From the NCBI GenBank assembly GCA_023389055.1, contig JAEWFA010000062.1, forward strand, positions 15,767-79,766: a stretch of 64,000 nt of DNA, written 5' to 3'. Numbering within the stretch: the stretch's first letter is position 1; every line of letters begins with the position of its first letter. Source of the stretch: Pseudomonadota bacterium (GTDB lineage: Bacteria > Pseudomonadota > Gammaproteobacteria > Burkholderiales > Burkholderiaceae_E). A program made the translations under genes and the position numbers. The notes beneath the pieces are model-generated. The model did not search any database. It was given only the letters and a program-made list of their open reading frames with translations, and was not told the DNA's origin. Positions 32,544-40,342 of the stretch are shown here, piece by piece.

Positions 32544-32996
32544 ATGGACATGCACGATGTGCGCGCCGCAGGCGGCGAAATCGAGCACCTGATCGACGCT
32601 GCGCGCGACGCGCTCACCGACGAGATGGTCGGGCGTCTCGCCGAAACGATGAGCAGCGGGCTCTCGTTGCTCGACCGCCTCGAACGCGGAGGCGCCGACC
32701 GCATGATCGCTCTGCTCGAGCGCCTCGACGGTTCGGGCTCGCTGCAGAAATTGTGCGACTCGCTGCCCGCGCTCGTCGAGCGGATGTCGCGCATCGAGGC
32801 CACGCTCGCAGCGATCGATGCGGCCGCGCAACGCGCGAGCCGCTTGCCGCCGTCGCGCGGCGGCTTGCGCGCCACGCTCGATCTGCTGCGCGATCCGCAG
32901 TTCCAGGACGCGTTGCGATTCCTGCGCGAAGTCGGCAAGGCGCTGCGCGAGACGACGCAGGTGCCGCCGCCTCAGGTTCCGCAGAACGTGCGATAG
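32544..32996 (+). CDS. DUF1641 family protein
   Basis: This 150-residue helical, Leu/Arg-rich protein matches DUF1641 in its position and in the GLRATLDLLRDPQFQDALRF segment near the C terminus. It has no cysteine-rich site and no membrane segment. DUF1641 proteins are often encoded beside SQR-like and formate-dehydrogenase-like genes, and function is unknown. The start at 32544 follows GGGAGACG. It is the last gene of the sulfur cassette and its end overlaps the convergent selO gene by 25 bases. Confidence 0.78.
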   Translation: MDMHDVRAAGGEIEHLIDAARDALTDEMVGRLAETMSSGLSLLDRLERGGADRMIALLERLDGSGSLQKLCDSLPALVERMSRIEATLAAIDAAAQRASRLPPSRGGLRATLDLLRDPQFQDALRFLREVGKALRETTQVPPPQVPQNVR

Positions 32997-34498
32997 GAGG
33001 CCGTCAGCTCGGGGGGCGCCGGCTCGGCGTATGGCGCGTGCTCGGGCACTTCGTCCCACGGCCGGCGCAGCGCCGCGAGCAGGCGCTCGAACGGTCCCAG
33101 GTCGGCCTCGTCCGAGGCTGCGGCCAGCGCCTCCTCGACGCGATGGTTGCGCGGAATCACCAGCGGATTGGCGCTGCGCATCCGCTGTGCGCGCGCGTGC
33201 GCACCGCCTGCGTCGGCGGGACCCCTCGAGCAGCGCGCGTGCCAGCGCGCAAGCCACCCCTGCAGCGCCTCGGCGTCGCCAAACAGCGCTTTGAGCGGCG
33301 TCTCGTCGCCTTGCGCGGCATCGGCCAGCCGACGCCAGGCGAGGGTGAAATCCACCCGGTTTTCCTGCATCAGTGCCAGCCAATCGTCGACGAGCGATCG
33401 GTCGGCGTCGTCGTCGGCAGACGTGCCAGCACAAATGCCGAGCTTCGCGCGCTGGCCTTGCAGCAGTGCGCTCGCGTACCAGTCCGCAAAGTCGTCGACC
33501 GGTTCCGTTACTCGCGCTACCGCTCGCTGCAGGGCTGCTTCGTCCCCGGGATCGGCAATCAGCGTCAGCAGCGTCTCGGCAAAGCGCGCCAGGTTCCATC
33601 GCGCGATTCGCGGCTGATTCGCATACGCATACCGGCCGCCCTCGTCGATGCTGCTGAATACCGTGGCTGGGTCGTAGGCTTCCAGGAATGCGCAGGGACC
33701 GTAGTCGATGGTCTCGCCCGACAATGCCATGTTGTCGGTGTTCATCACCCCGTGGATGAAGCCGACGTTCATCCATTGCGCGACGAGACGCGCCTGGCGT
33801 TGCGCCACGGCGCGCAGCAGCCCCACGTAGCGATCAGGCGCATCGATCAGTTCCGGATCGTGGCGGGCGATCGCGTATTCGGCCAGGCGACGAAGCGTGT
33901 CGAGGTGGCCTTTCGCGGCGAAGAACTGGAAGGTGCCGACTCGCAGGTGACTCGCCGCAACGCGAGTGAGCACCGCGCCGGGCAGCGTCCGTTCGCGGTA
34001 CACCGGCTCGCCGGTGGCGACGACGGCGAGCGCGCGCGTGGTGGGAATGCCGAGCGCATGCATCGCCTCGCCGATCAGCACTTCGCGCAGCATCGGGCCC
34101 AGCGCCGCCTTTCCGTCGCCGCCGCGCGAGAAGGGCGTGCGCCCCGAGCCCTTGAAAGCGATGTCGCGATGCCGACCATTCCGATCGACGACCTCGCCGA
34201 TCAGCAGTGCGCGGCCGTCGCCGAGCTGCGGCGAGAAGCCGCCGAACTGGTGTCCGGCATAGGCCTGCGCGATCGGTTCGGCGCCTTCGGGAAGGGCATT
34301 GCCCGAGAACAGCGCAGCGCCCGATGCATCGTCGAGCGCGTCCGGGTCCAGGCCCAGTTCGGCCGCGAGCCCGCGGTTCAGGAAAAGCAGCCGAGGCTGC
34401 GGCACCTGCGCGGGCTGCCACGCGACATAGGTTCCGGACAACTCCCGTGCGTAGGTGTTGTCGAAAACCAGGCCAGGGAAACGGGCTTGCGTCGTCAT
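32972..34498 (-). CDS. selO: SelO family protein adenylyltransferase (YdiU/UPF0061)
   Basis: This 508-residue protein is a SelO pseudokinase that transfers AMP from ATP to protein hydroxyls. Visible landmarks: AQAYAGHQFGGFSPQLGDGR, AFKGSGRTPFSRGGDGKA, WMNVGFIHGVMNTDNMALS and the metal-binding ETIDYGPCAFLE. The C terminus lacks the usual selenocysteine-Ser-Ser of eukaryotes and ends ASYRTFCGT, with Cys at the position seen in many bacteria. The start MTTQARFPGL at 34498 was chosen; MPLPMTTQ four codons upstream is possible. It overlaps the DUF1641 gene end. Confidence 0.93.
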   Translation of the reverse strand: MTTQARFPGLVFDNTYARELSGTYVAWQPAQVPQPRLLFLNRGLAAELGLDPDALDDASGAALFSGNALPEGAEPIAQAYAGHQFGGFSPQLGDGRALLIGEVVDRNGRHRDIAFKGSGRTPFSRGGDGKAALGPMLREVLIGEAMHALGIPTTRALAVVATGEPVYRERTLPGAVLTRVAASHLRVGTFQFFAAKGHLDTLRRLAEYAIARHDPELIDAPDRYVGLLRAVAQRQARLVAQWMNVGFIHGVMNTDNMALSGETIDYGPCAFLEAYDPATVFSSIDEGGRYAYANQPRIARWNLARFAETLLTLIADPGDEAALQRAVARVTEPVDDFADWYASALLQGQRAKLGICAGTSADDDADRSLVDDWLALMQENRVDFTLAWRRLADAAQGDETPLKALFGDAEALQGWLARWHARCSRGPADAGGAHARAQRMRSANPLVIPRNHRVEEALAAASDEADLGPFERLLAALRRPWDEVPEHAPYAEPAPPELTASYRTFCGT

Positions 34499-34602
34499 CG
34501 GCAAAGGCATCCAGCTCGCGTACGCTGTTGGCAAGTGACCAGTGTCTCGCAGGCCCCCGCCGGGCCCGGGTCGAATCCCTTCACTCGGGGGAATCTTTCA
34601 CA

Positions 34603-35074
34603 GTGGACATCCCGCGTATCTTCAACATCACCGAAAGCGCTCACCGCATCCACAACCCGATCACGCCCGACAAGCTCGCCACGCTCGGCGCGGCGCTGCG
34701 TCTGCGATCGGGGGCGCGAGTGCTCGATCTCGGCAGCGGCTCAGGCGAGATGCTGTGCACCTGGCACGCGATCACGGCGTCACAGGCACCGGTATCGCTG
34801 CCGGCCATGTCGCCGAAGAGAAGGCCGATGTGGCGGCCTGTCTCGGCGCGAGCTGGGATCGGCGGCGGCGGGATCGGCACCATCGAGCTTCTGGCGCGCA
34901 GCCTGCTGGGACCGCTACGAGGCGGCCAAGTGGCTCACCATGCGCCTGTGGCTGCAGAGCAATCGGGACGACGAACTCGCGCAGCAGGTTCGAGCCATGC
35001 CGCAACCCGTGCGCTACGCGGCTTACACGCGCGAGTACCTGGGCCGGGGCGTGTTCGCGCTGATGGCGCGGTGA
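34603..35074 (+). pseudogene. remnant of a SAM-dependent methyltransferase gene, multiple lesions
   Basis: Three reading frames carry successive pieces of one methyltransferase. The first (GTG at 34603) reads VDIPRIFNITESAHRIHNPI and VLDLGSGSGEMLCTW. A single-base loss shifts to a frame with ARDHGVTGTGI, directly joined to HVAEEKADVAACLGASW (the intervening segment of about 30 residues is lost). A one-base gain then restores the first frame for IGGGGIGTIELLARSL, and after a larger deletion a third frame reads WDRYEAAKWLTMRLWLQS to the stop at 35074. The intact family is about 250 residues; here about 157 codons' worth remain. It cannot give a working enzyme. Confidence 0.85.
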
Positions 35075-35090
35075 GGTGTACGAGATTTTA

Positions 35091-35106
35091 CATAATGCAC
35101 ATTATG
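35091..35106. repeat. perfect AT-rich palindrome CATAATG-CA-CATTATG
   Basis: A seven-base inverted repeat with a two-base centre lies between the methyltransferase remnant and the receiver gene. It stands out as AT-rich in GC-rich DNA. It may be a protein-binding site or, on the minus strand, a weak hairpin at the end of the receiver gene. No U-tract follows. Confidence 0.45.
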
Positions 35107-35132
35107 CGCAAGCTACGCATTCGCCCCGCACC

Positions 35133-35579
35133 TCAGGGCGCGCCCGATTCCCGCGCGCCCCGACTCGCTTCCAGCACGTCGAGCAACTCGCTCAGCGCCC
35201 CGAACTCGATCGGCTTGACCAGATGCGCATCGAAGCCGGCCTGCACCGCGCGTTGGCGATCTTCGGCCTGTCCCCATCCCGTTTGCGCAATGACGATCGC
35301 ATCGCGCCCCCAGCCTCGCGCGCGCAGCGCGCGGCACGTTTCATAACCGTTCATCTGCGGCATGCCGATATCGAGCAGTACGATCTCCGGCTGGAAGCGT
35401 TCGCCGATCTCGAGCGCATCGAGCCCGTTGTGCGCCGTGCGCACGTCGTCCCCGTGAAGGCGCATCAGCAGCGCGAGCGACTCGGCGTTGTCGGCGTTGT
35501 CGTCGACGACGAGAGCACGACGGCACACCCGGGGTGTCGCAGCGCAGCCGCTCGGTCTTCGTGGGGAGAGTTCGTGCAC
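35133..35579 (-). CDS. single-domain response regulator (receiver only)
   Basis: This 148-residue protein is one receiver domain: RRALVVDDNADNAESLALLM with the acidic pair, EIVLLDIGMPQMNGYE with the phosphoacceptor Asp, IVIAQTGWGQ with the conserved Thr and AHLVKPIEFGAL with the Lys. Receivers of this type are usually attached to the C terminus of hybrid kinases, as in the kinase at 10418-12301. Here no kinase precedes it, and the first 20 residues look like linker, so it may be a remnant of a hybrid kinase or an independent regulator. Confidence 0.8.
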   Translation of the reverse strand: MHELSPRRPSGCAATPRVCRRALVVDDNADNAESLALLMRLHGDDVRTAHNGLDALEIGERFQPEIVLLDIGMPQMNGYETCRALRARGWGRDAIVIAQTGWGQAEDRQRAVQAGFDAHLVKPIEFGALSELLDVLEASRGARESGAP

Positions 35580-35714
35580 TTTTCAGCGGACCGTTCGAAG
35601 CGCAGCGATTGTAGCGGCGCGGCGCGCTCGCAACGACGATATTCCCTTCCCAGCTGCGCGCCTTGAAATCGATGTTGCTACAGTTCGCGGTTTCGAAACC
35701 GGCGATGACCCGGC

Positions 35715-36602
35715 ATGAGCGACGCGAGCAGACGAATCGGAATGATCGGCGTGGGCCTGATGGGAAACGGCATCGCTCGAAACCTGCTGCGCCGCGGGCA
35801 CGACGTCGTCTTTCTCGATCATCCGGGAAACCAGCCGGTGCACGAGTTGCTCGCCGCCGGCGCTCGAGCGAGCGCCAGCGCCGCAGCGTTGGCCGCCGGC
35901 TGCGAAGTGCTGATCCTGTGCGTCACCGGCACGCCGGAAGTCGAGGACGCGCTCTTTCGCGAAGGCGGCGCACTGGAGGGCCTGCACGAAGGCAGCGTCG
36001 TGATCGATTGCTCGACGGCCATTCCCTCCTCCACCGTGCGCATCGCTGCCGCCATCGAGCGCGCGGGGGGCCGTTTCCTGGACGCCCCGATGACGCGCAC
36101 GCCGAAGGAGGCGAGCGAAGGTCGCCTGAACGTGCTCGTCGGCGGCGACGCCGCGTTGCTCGAAGAGTGTCGTCCGGTGCTCGCCTGCTTCGCGGAAAAC
36201 ATCGTGCACGCCGGCCCGATCGGCGCAGGGCATCGCTTGAAGCTGCTTCACAACTACGTTTCGCTGGGCTTCGGCGTCGTTCTCGCCGAGGCGGCGGCAT
36301 GCGCGCGGCGAGCCGAAGTCGACGATGGCGTCTTCCTCGAAGTGCTTGGACAAGGCGGAGGCCGCAGCGTCGTGCTCGATCGTCTGCGGCCCTACCTCGA
36401 ATCGGGAGACGACGCCTCGTTTCGCTTCACCATCGCCAACGCCGCCAAGGACATGGACTACTACGCGACGATGGCGCAGGAGATCGGGGCGGCGCGCGAG
36501 GCCGCCACGGCGGTGCGCGACGTCTACGTGCGCGCCGCTTCGGCCGGCCACGCGAATTCGACGGTCCCGCAGCTGATCGACCTGCTCGCGCAGCGAGGCT
36601 GA
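35715..36602 (+). CDS. NAD(P)-dependent beta-hydroxyacid dehydrogenase (HIBADH family)
   Basis: This 295-residue protein has the Rossmann motif RIGMIGVGLMGNGIARNLLR, the substrate-binding SSTVRIAAAIERAGGRFLDA region and GAGHRLKLLHNYVSLG with the catalytic Lys of the GxGxxxKxxxN motif. Family members oxidise 3-hydroxyisobutyrate, tartronate semialdehyde or similar short acids. The start ATG at 35715 begins directly before the Rossmann fold. It stands alone; a convergent DoxX gene ends 14 bases after it. The precise substrate is unresolved. Confidence 0.88.
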   Translation: MSDASRRIGMIGVGLMGNGIARNLLRRGHDVVFLDHPGNQPVHELLAAGARASASAAALAAGCEVLILCVTGTPEVEDALFREGGALEGLHEGSVVIDCSTAIPSSTVRIAAAIERAGGRFLDAPMTRTPKEASEGRLNVLVGGDAALLEECRPVLACFAENIVHAGPIGAGHRLKLLHNYVSLGFGVVLAEAAACARRAEVDDGVFLEVLGQGGGRSVVLDRLRPYLESGDDASFRFTIANAAKDMDYYATMAQEIGAAREAATAVRDVYVRAASAGHANSTVPQLIDLLAQRG

Positions 36603-36616
36603 CCGCGTCGTCGGGC

Positions 36617-37051
36617 CTATCGGCGCACCGGCACGGCCTGCGGCACCGTGGCGCGCCGCTCGTCGATGCTGATGCGGCCGGCGCCGAAGGCAACGACGAA
36701 CAGCAGCCCGCCGAAGATCGCGATGTTCTTGTCGAAGTTGATCTTCTGCATCGCCTGCTGCTCGGCCGGCATCGTCCAGTAGTTGTGGAAGCTGAACGCG
36801 GCGACGATCGTGAACAGCGCCAGTAACGCCGCCGCCCAGCGCGCCTTGTAGCCGACGAGCAGCGCGAGCCCGGCGATCAGTTCGATCGCGATGGCAATCA
36901 CGACCGTGGCCGGCGGAAACGGCAATCCGGCGGACGCCGCGTAGCCGACAGTTCCGGAAAAGCCGGCGATCTTGCCCCATCCGGCCGGCACGAACAGCCA
37001 CGCCAGGCAGACGCGTCCGATCAGCGGAAGGTATCTCTGCACTGCATCCAT
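36617..37051 (-). CDS. DoxX family membrane protein
   Basis: This 144-residue protein has four hydrophobic helices with the DoxX entry GRVCLAWLFVPAGWGKIAGF, then GLPFPPATVVIAIAIELIAG and the ending NIAIFGGLLFVVAFGAGRIS. DoxX-like proteins are implicated in thiosulfate or oxidative-stress handling; most are uncharacterised. The start MDAVQRYLP at 37051 has AGGAG eight bases upstream. It is divergent from the ZIP transporter gene. Confidence 0.85.
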   Translation of the reverse strand: MDAVQRYLPLIGRVCLAWLFVPAGWGKIAGFSGTVGYAASAGLPFPPATVVIAIAIELIAGLALLVGYKARWAAALLALFTIVAAFSFHNYWTMPAEQQAMQKINFDKNIAIFGGLLFVVAFGAGRISIDERRATVPQAVPVRR

Positions 37052-37185
37052 GCGATCGCTCCTCGTGAGTAGTCTGCCCGGGACATTGCCGGCGCGCCTA
37101 TCGTAATCGACTCCACGGCTTCCTGTTACGCTTCGCCGCTGCCGATGACGGGCGCAGCGCCAGCGCCCGCCACCCACCCTGCCCG

Positions 37186-37989
37186 ATGGATCCGTCCGCC
37201 TTCTTCGAACAGTCCTCGCCGCTGCTCGTGTCCTTCGTCGCGAGCCTGATCGGCGGAGCGCTGGCTACGACGCTGGGCGCAATTCCCGTCCTGTGGATGG
37301 GTCGGTTGTCGCCGCGAAGCAGCAACGCGATGCTGTCGTTCGCCGCCGGCGTGATGCTTGCCGCCACGGTTTTCTCGCTGCTGCTGCCCGGCTTCGTGAT
37401 GGCCGAGTCGATGTTCGAGCACCGCGCCACGGCGGCGTTGGCGGTGGTCGCCGCCCTGCTCTTCGGCGGCTTTTCGATGGGGCTCGTCAACCGGGTCCTG
37501 CCGCACGAGCACTTCCTGAAGGGACCCGAAGGCCCGAGCGGCGAGCGCATTGCGCGCGTGTGGCTGTTCGTGCTGGCGATCACCGTTCACAACTTCCCCG
37601 AGGGGCTGTCGATCGGCGTGGGTTCGGCGAGCGGGGACGCGCGAATCGGCCTGGGCGTGACGGTCGGCATCGGACTGCAGAACCTGCCCGAGGGCCTGGC
37701 GGTGGCGATGGCATTGGCCGCGCTGGGCTACTCGCGCCTCTATGCGCTGCGGATCGCAGCGTTGACGGGCCTGGTCGAGCTGGCCGGCGGCATGTTCGGC
37801 GCAGCGCTGCTCGTGCTCTCCACCGCGATCCTGCCGCTGGCATTGGCCTTCGCGGCCGGCACGATGCTGTTCGTGATCAGCGACGAGGTGATTCCGGAAA
37901 CACATCGGGGCGGCTTCGGCGAGACGGCGACGGCCTCGCTGTTCTTCGGCTTCGGGCTGATGTTCGTCCTCGACGTCGCGCTTCGCTGA
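37186..37989 (+). CDS. ZIP-family divalent metal transporter
   Basis: This 267-residue protein has eight hydrophobic helices and the ZIP core helices IV and V: FVLAITVHNFPEGLSIGVG (HNFPEG) and GIGLQNLPEGLAVAMALAA (QNLPEG). The HNFPEG and NxPEG residues form the binuclear metal site. LPHEHFLKGPEG is a cytoplasmic loop with histidine. ZIP proteins import zinc or other divalent metals. No metal-sensing regulator gene is next to it. The start at 37186 follows the divergent DoxX gene by 134 bases. Confidence 0.92.
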   Translation: MDPSAFFEQSSPLLVSFVASLIGGALATTLGAIPVLWMGRLSPRSSNAMLSFAAGVMLAATVFSLLLPGFVMAESMFEHRATAALAVVAALLFGGFSMGLVNRVLPHEHFLKGPEGPSGERIARVWLFVLAITVHNFPEGLSIGVGSASGDARIGLGVTVGIGLQNLPEGLAVAMALAALGYSRLYALRIAALTGLVELAGGMFGAALLVLSTAILPLALAFAAGTMLFVISDEVIPETHRGGFGETATASLFFGFGLMFVLDVALR

Positions 37990-38010
37990 TCGAAGCGCCG
38001 CCGCGGGCTT

Positions 38011-38838
38011 CTACTCGCGCGAACCGGGCAGGCGCGGCGCTTCGAGCCTTTGCCTTCGCTGGCGTTCCGCGGCCATCGACTCGGCGCTGCGCGGTCGTTC
38101 GAGCGTGCCGTAGCGGCGCGCGAACTCGGCGGCGCGTTCTCGGACCCACCGCGCGTCGTCCGCCTTGCCGTTGCCGGCAAGGTAGTCAGCCGCGTCGCGC
38201 CCCGCGTCGTTGCGAGGCGTCGGATCGGCGCCGGCTTCGACGAGCAGCCTTACGGAATCGACATGGTCGTGCCGTGCGGCCATCATCAGTGGCGTGGTGT
38301 GATTCGGTGATTGCGCGTCGATATAAGCGTTCTGATCCAGCAGGTAACGCAATAGATCTTCATTGCCGCTGGTCGCCGCGTAATGCAGCGGGGTCCACCC
38401 CGGGCGGTTCACTTCGGCGCCCTTCTCGACGAGAAGTCGAACGACGTCCAGGTTGCCGTGCAGCGCGGCGAGCATCGCAGCCGTCTCGCCGCGCGCGTTC
38501 GGTGCGTCGATGCGGGTGCCGGCGATTGCGGCGAGCTCGCGCACGACGCTCCACGCGCGCTCGCGCGCCGCGACGACGATCGCGGGGCCGAACTGCGGAT
38601 GCACGGCATTCGTATCGACGCCGCGCAGCAGCAGCGTCTGCACGCGCGCTGCGTCGTCTCGGGCGACCGCTTCCCAGAATTCGTCGCTGGCCGCTGGCGC
38701 CTTCGCGCCGGCACCGGCGGCTGGTGTCGGGCGCGCTGCGGACGGCTGCGCACCGACATCGCTCGCGGCCAGGCCGGCGGCGAGGCAGAGCGCGGCACTC
38801 GCCAACGCGGCGGTCGTCGCGCGTTCAATCCTGCGCAT
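38011..38838 (-). CDS. exported ankyrin-repeat protein
   Basis: This 275-residue protein has a signal peptide (MRRIERATTAALASAALCLA, cleavage near SDVGAQ) and four to five ankyrin repeats between about residues 50 and 215, including DAPNARGETAAMLAALHGNL, GWTPLHYAATSGNEDLLRYL and NHTTPLMMAARHDHVDSVRL. The C-terminal 55 residues are basic and Arg-rich. It is transcribed together with tatD, whose stop overlaps its start by 14 bases. Ankyrin repeats mediate protein contacts; the partner is unknown. Confidence 0.82.
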   Translation of the reverse strand: MRRIERATTAALASAALCLAAGLAASDVGAQPSAARPTPAAGAGAKAPAASDEFWEAVARDDAARVQTLLLRGVDTNAVHPQFGPAIVVAARERAWSVVRELAAIAGTRIDAPNARGETAAMLAALHGNLDVVRLLVEKGAEVNRPGWTPLHYAATSGNEDLLRYLLDQNAYIDAQSPNHTTPLMMAARHDHVDSVRLLVEAGADPTPRNDAGRDAADYLAGNGKADDARWVRERAAEFARRYGTLERPRSAESMAAERQRRQRLEAPRLPGSRE

Positions 38839-39613
38839 CGACTGCAGGCCTCGCATCGCGAAACAGGCGGAAGAAGTTGGCGGTGGTGAGCGCGGCGATC
38901 TCGTCGAGCGTTTGTCCGCGCAACTGCGCCAGGCATTGCGCCACGTGCAGCACCCAGGCCGGTTCGTTCGTCTTGCCACGCTTCGGTACCGGCGCCAGAT
39001 AGGGAGAATCGGTCTCCACCAATAACCGGTCTTCGGGCACGCGAGCGGCGACCTCGCGCAGCGACGCGGCGTTGCGAAAGGTGAGGATTCCCGAGAACGA
39101 CACGTAGAACCCGAGGTCGAGTCCGGCGCGCGCCGTCTCCCAGTCTTCGGTGAAGCAGTGCAGGACACCGCCCGCTTCGTCGGCGCGCTCCTCGCGCAGC
39201 AGGCGGATCGTGTCGGCCGAGGCGGCACGCGTATGGACGATGAGCGGCTTGCCGCTTTCCCGGGCGGCGCGGATGTGTACCCGAAAGCGCTCGCGCTGCC
39301 ATTCGGTATCGCCTTGCGTACGGTAGTAGTCCAGTCCCGTTTCGCCGATCGCGACGACTTTGGGGTCCGCGGCGAGGCGCACCAGCATCGGCACGTCGGG
39401 CTCCAGCGCATCGGGCGAATCGGGGTGCACGCCGACCGACGCGCTCAACCTGGCATCGCGCCGCGCAATCTGCAGCACCGGATCGAAGCGGTCGAGTGCC
39501 ACGCACACGCAAAGTGCATGGCCGACCCCATTGGCCTGCATGGACGCCAGCAGTTCGTCCAGGCGTGGGCCGAGTTCCGGGAAATCGAGGTGGCAGTGCG
39601 AATCGACGAGCAT
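38825..39613 (-). CDS. tatD: TatD-family metal-dependent hydrolase
   Basis: This 262-residue protein has the TatD metal motifs: MLVDSHCHLDFPELGPRL (HxH), VAIGETGLDYYRTQGD, KPLIVHTRAAS, AGGVLHCFTEDWETA and LLVETDSPYLAPVPKRGKTN. It matches YcfH-type DNases. The start MLVDSHCH at 39613 is preferred over five upstream codons. It follows pilZ by 92 bases and precedes the ankyrin gene, the usual tmk-holB-pilZ-tatD order. Confidence 0.93.
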   Translation of the reverse strand: MLVDSHCHLDFPELGPRLDELLASMQANGVGHALCVCVALDRFDPVLQIARRDARLSASVGVHPDSPDALEPDVPMLVRLAADPKVVAIGETGLDYYRTQGDTEWQRERFRVHIRAARESGKPLIVHTRAASADTIRLLREERADEAGGVLHCFTEDWETARAGLDLGFYVSFSGILTFRNAASLREVAARVPEDRLLVETDSPYLAPVPKRGKTNEPAWVLHVAQCLAQLRGQTLDEIAALTTANFFRLFRDARPAVDAQD

Positions 39614-39705
39614 CGGGTGTGCGCGCAAGGCGCGCGAAACGCGTGCCGAACGTCAAGGCGGCGCGAATCGCGCGCGCCGCCTGCATTGTATCGGCCGCGC
39701 GCCCC

Positions 39706-40317
39706 TCAGATCGTATGCGTCGGGCGGTTCGCCTTCAGCGTTCCGCCGAGCAGCTCCTCGATCCGACTGCGTGCGCGGGTGCCGGCCTCGTCCCTGGCGA
39801 ACTGCACGCCGAGCCCCTGCTGTCGCTGAGGCGTGCCGCCCGGGGTGATCCAGACGACCTTGCCGGTGACCGAGAGCTTGTTCGGGTCGTCCATCAGCGA
39901 AAGCAGCAGGTACAACTCGTCGCCGAGGCGCACTGCTCGCGTCGTCGGCACGAACAGACCGCCGCCGTCGAGGAACGGCATGTAGGCGGCGTACAGGGCA
40001 GCCTTTTCGCGGATCGCCAGCTGTACTACGCCCGGTCGCGCGCCCGTGCGCGAGCCGAAGGCGGCGTCGCTGCCGAGAGCGGGGCCTGGGCCGGTGAGCG
40101 GAGCCGGCGACGTGAGCGGACCCGGCGAGGTGAACGGGCCGGGCGACGTGACCGGCGCGAGCCGTACGCCCGTATCGAGCGCGTCGAGCAGCAGCGCCCC
40201 TGTGTCGGGAGCGGCGACGCCCGCGCTGCCGGCGAGGATCGGACCCGACGCATCGAGCACGGCGGTCGCGTCGGCATGCAACGAGCCCCGGATCGTCCTT
40301 CCGTCGGCTTCGGACAT
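39706..40317 (-). CDS. pilZ: PilZ-type protein with long repeat-containing N-terminal extension
   Basis: This 203-residue protein ends with a PilZ-like domain of the type IV pilus branch (about residues 92-203): VVQLAIREKAALYAAYMPFL, LGDELYLLLSLMDDPNKLS and GKVVWITPGGT. The classical PilZ has about 118 residues. The extra 90 residues include near-copies of TSPGPL (four hexapeptides), encoded by an 18-base tandem repeat at 40093-40164. The arginine motif for c-di-GMP (RxxxR) is not present, as in other PilZ-type pilus proteins. It lies downstream of holB, its usual position. Confidence 0.85.
   Translation of the reverse strand: MSEADGRTIRGSLHADATAVLDASGPILAGSAGVAAPDTGALLLDALDTGVRLAPVTSPGPFTSPGPLTSPAPLTGPGPALGSDAAFGSRTGARPGVVQLAIREKAALYAAYMPFLDGGGLFVPTTRAVRLGDELYLLLSLMDDPNKLSVTGKVVWITPGGTPQRQQGLGVQFARDEAGTRARSRIEELLGGTLKANRPTHTI
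40093..40164. repeat. 18-base tandem repeat, about four units
   Basis: Consecutive copies of a GGTGAGCGGACCCGGCGA-like unit begin at 40093, 40111, 40129 and 40147, the last diverged. They lie inside the PilZ-type gene and, read on the minus strand, encode hexapeptides close to TSPGPL. Length is a multiple of three, so copy-number changes keep the frame. Confidence 0.85.
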
Positions 40318-40342
40318 TCGTCTCCCCCTTCGTCGCCGTTGG

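Noticed and set aside
40093..40164. Regular 18-base repeat as a possible CRISPR array
   Set aside because: Units are directly adjacent with no unique spacers, lie in the reading frame of the PilZ-type gene and encode hexapeptides.
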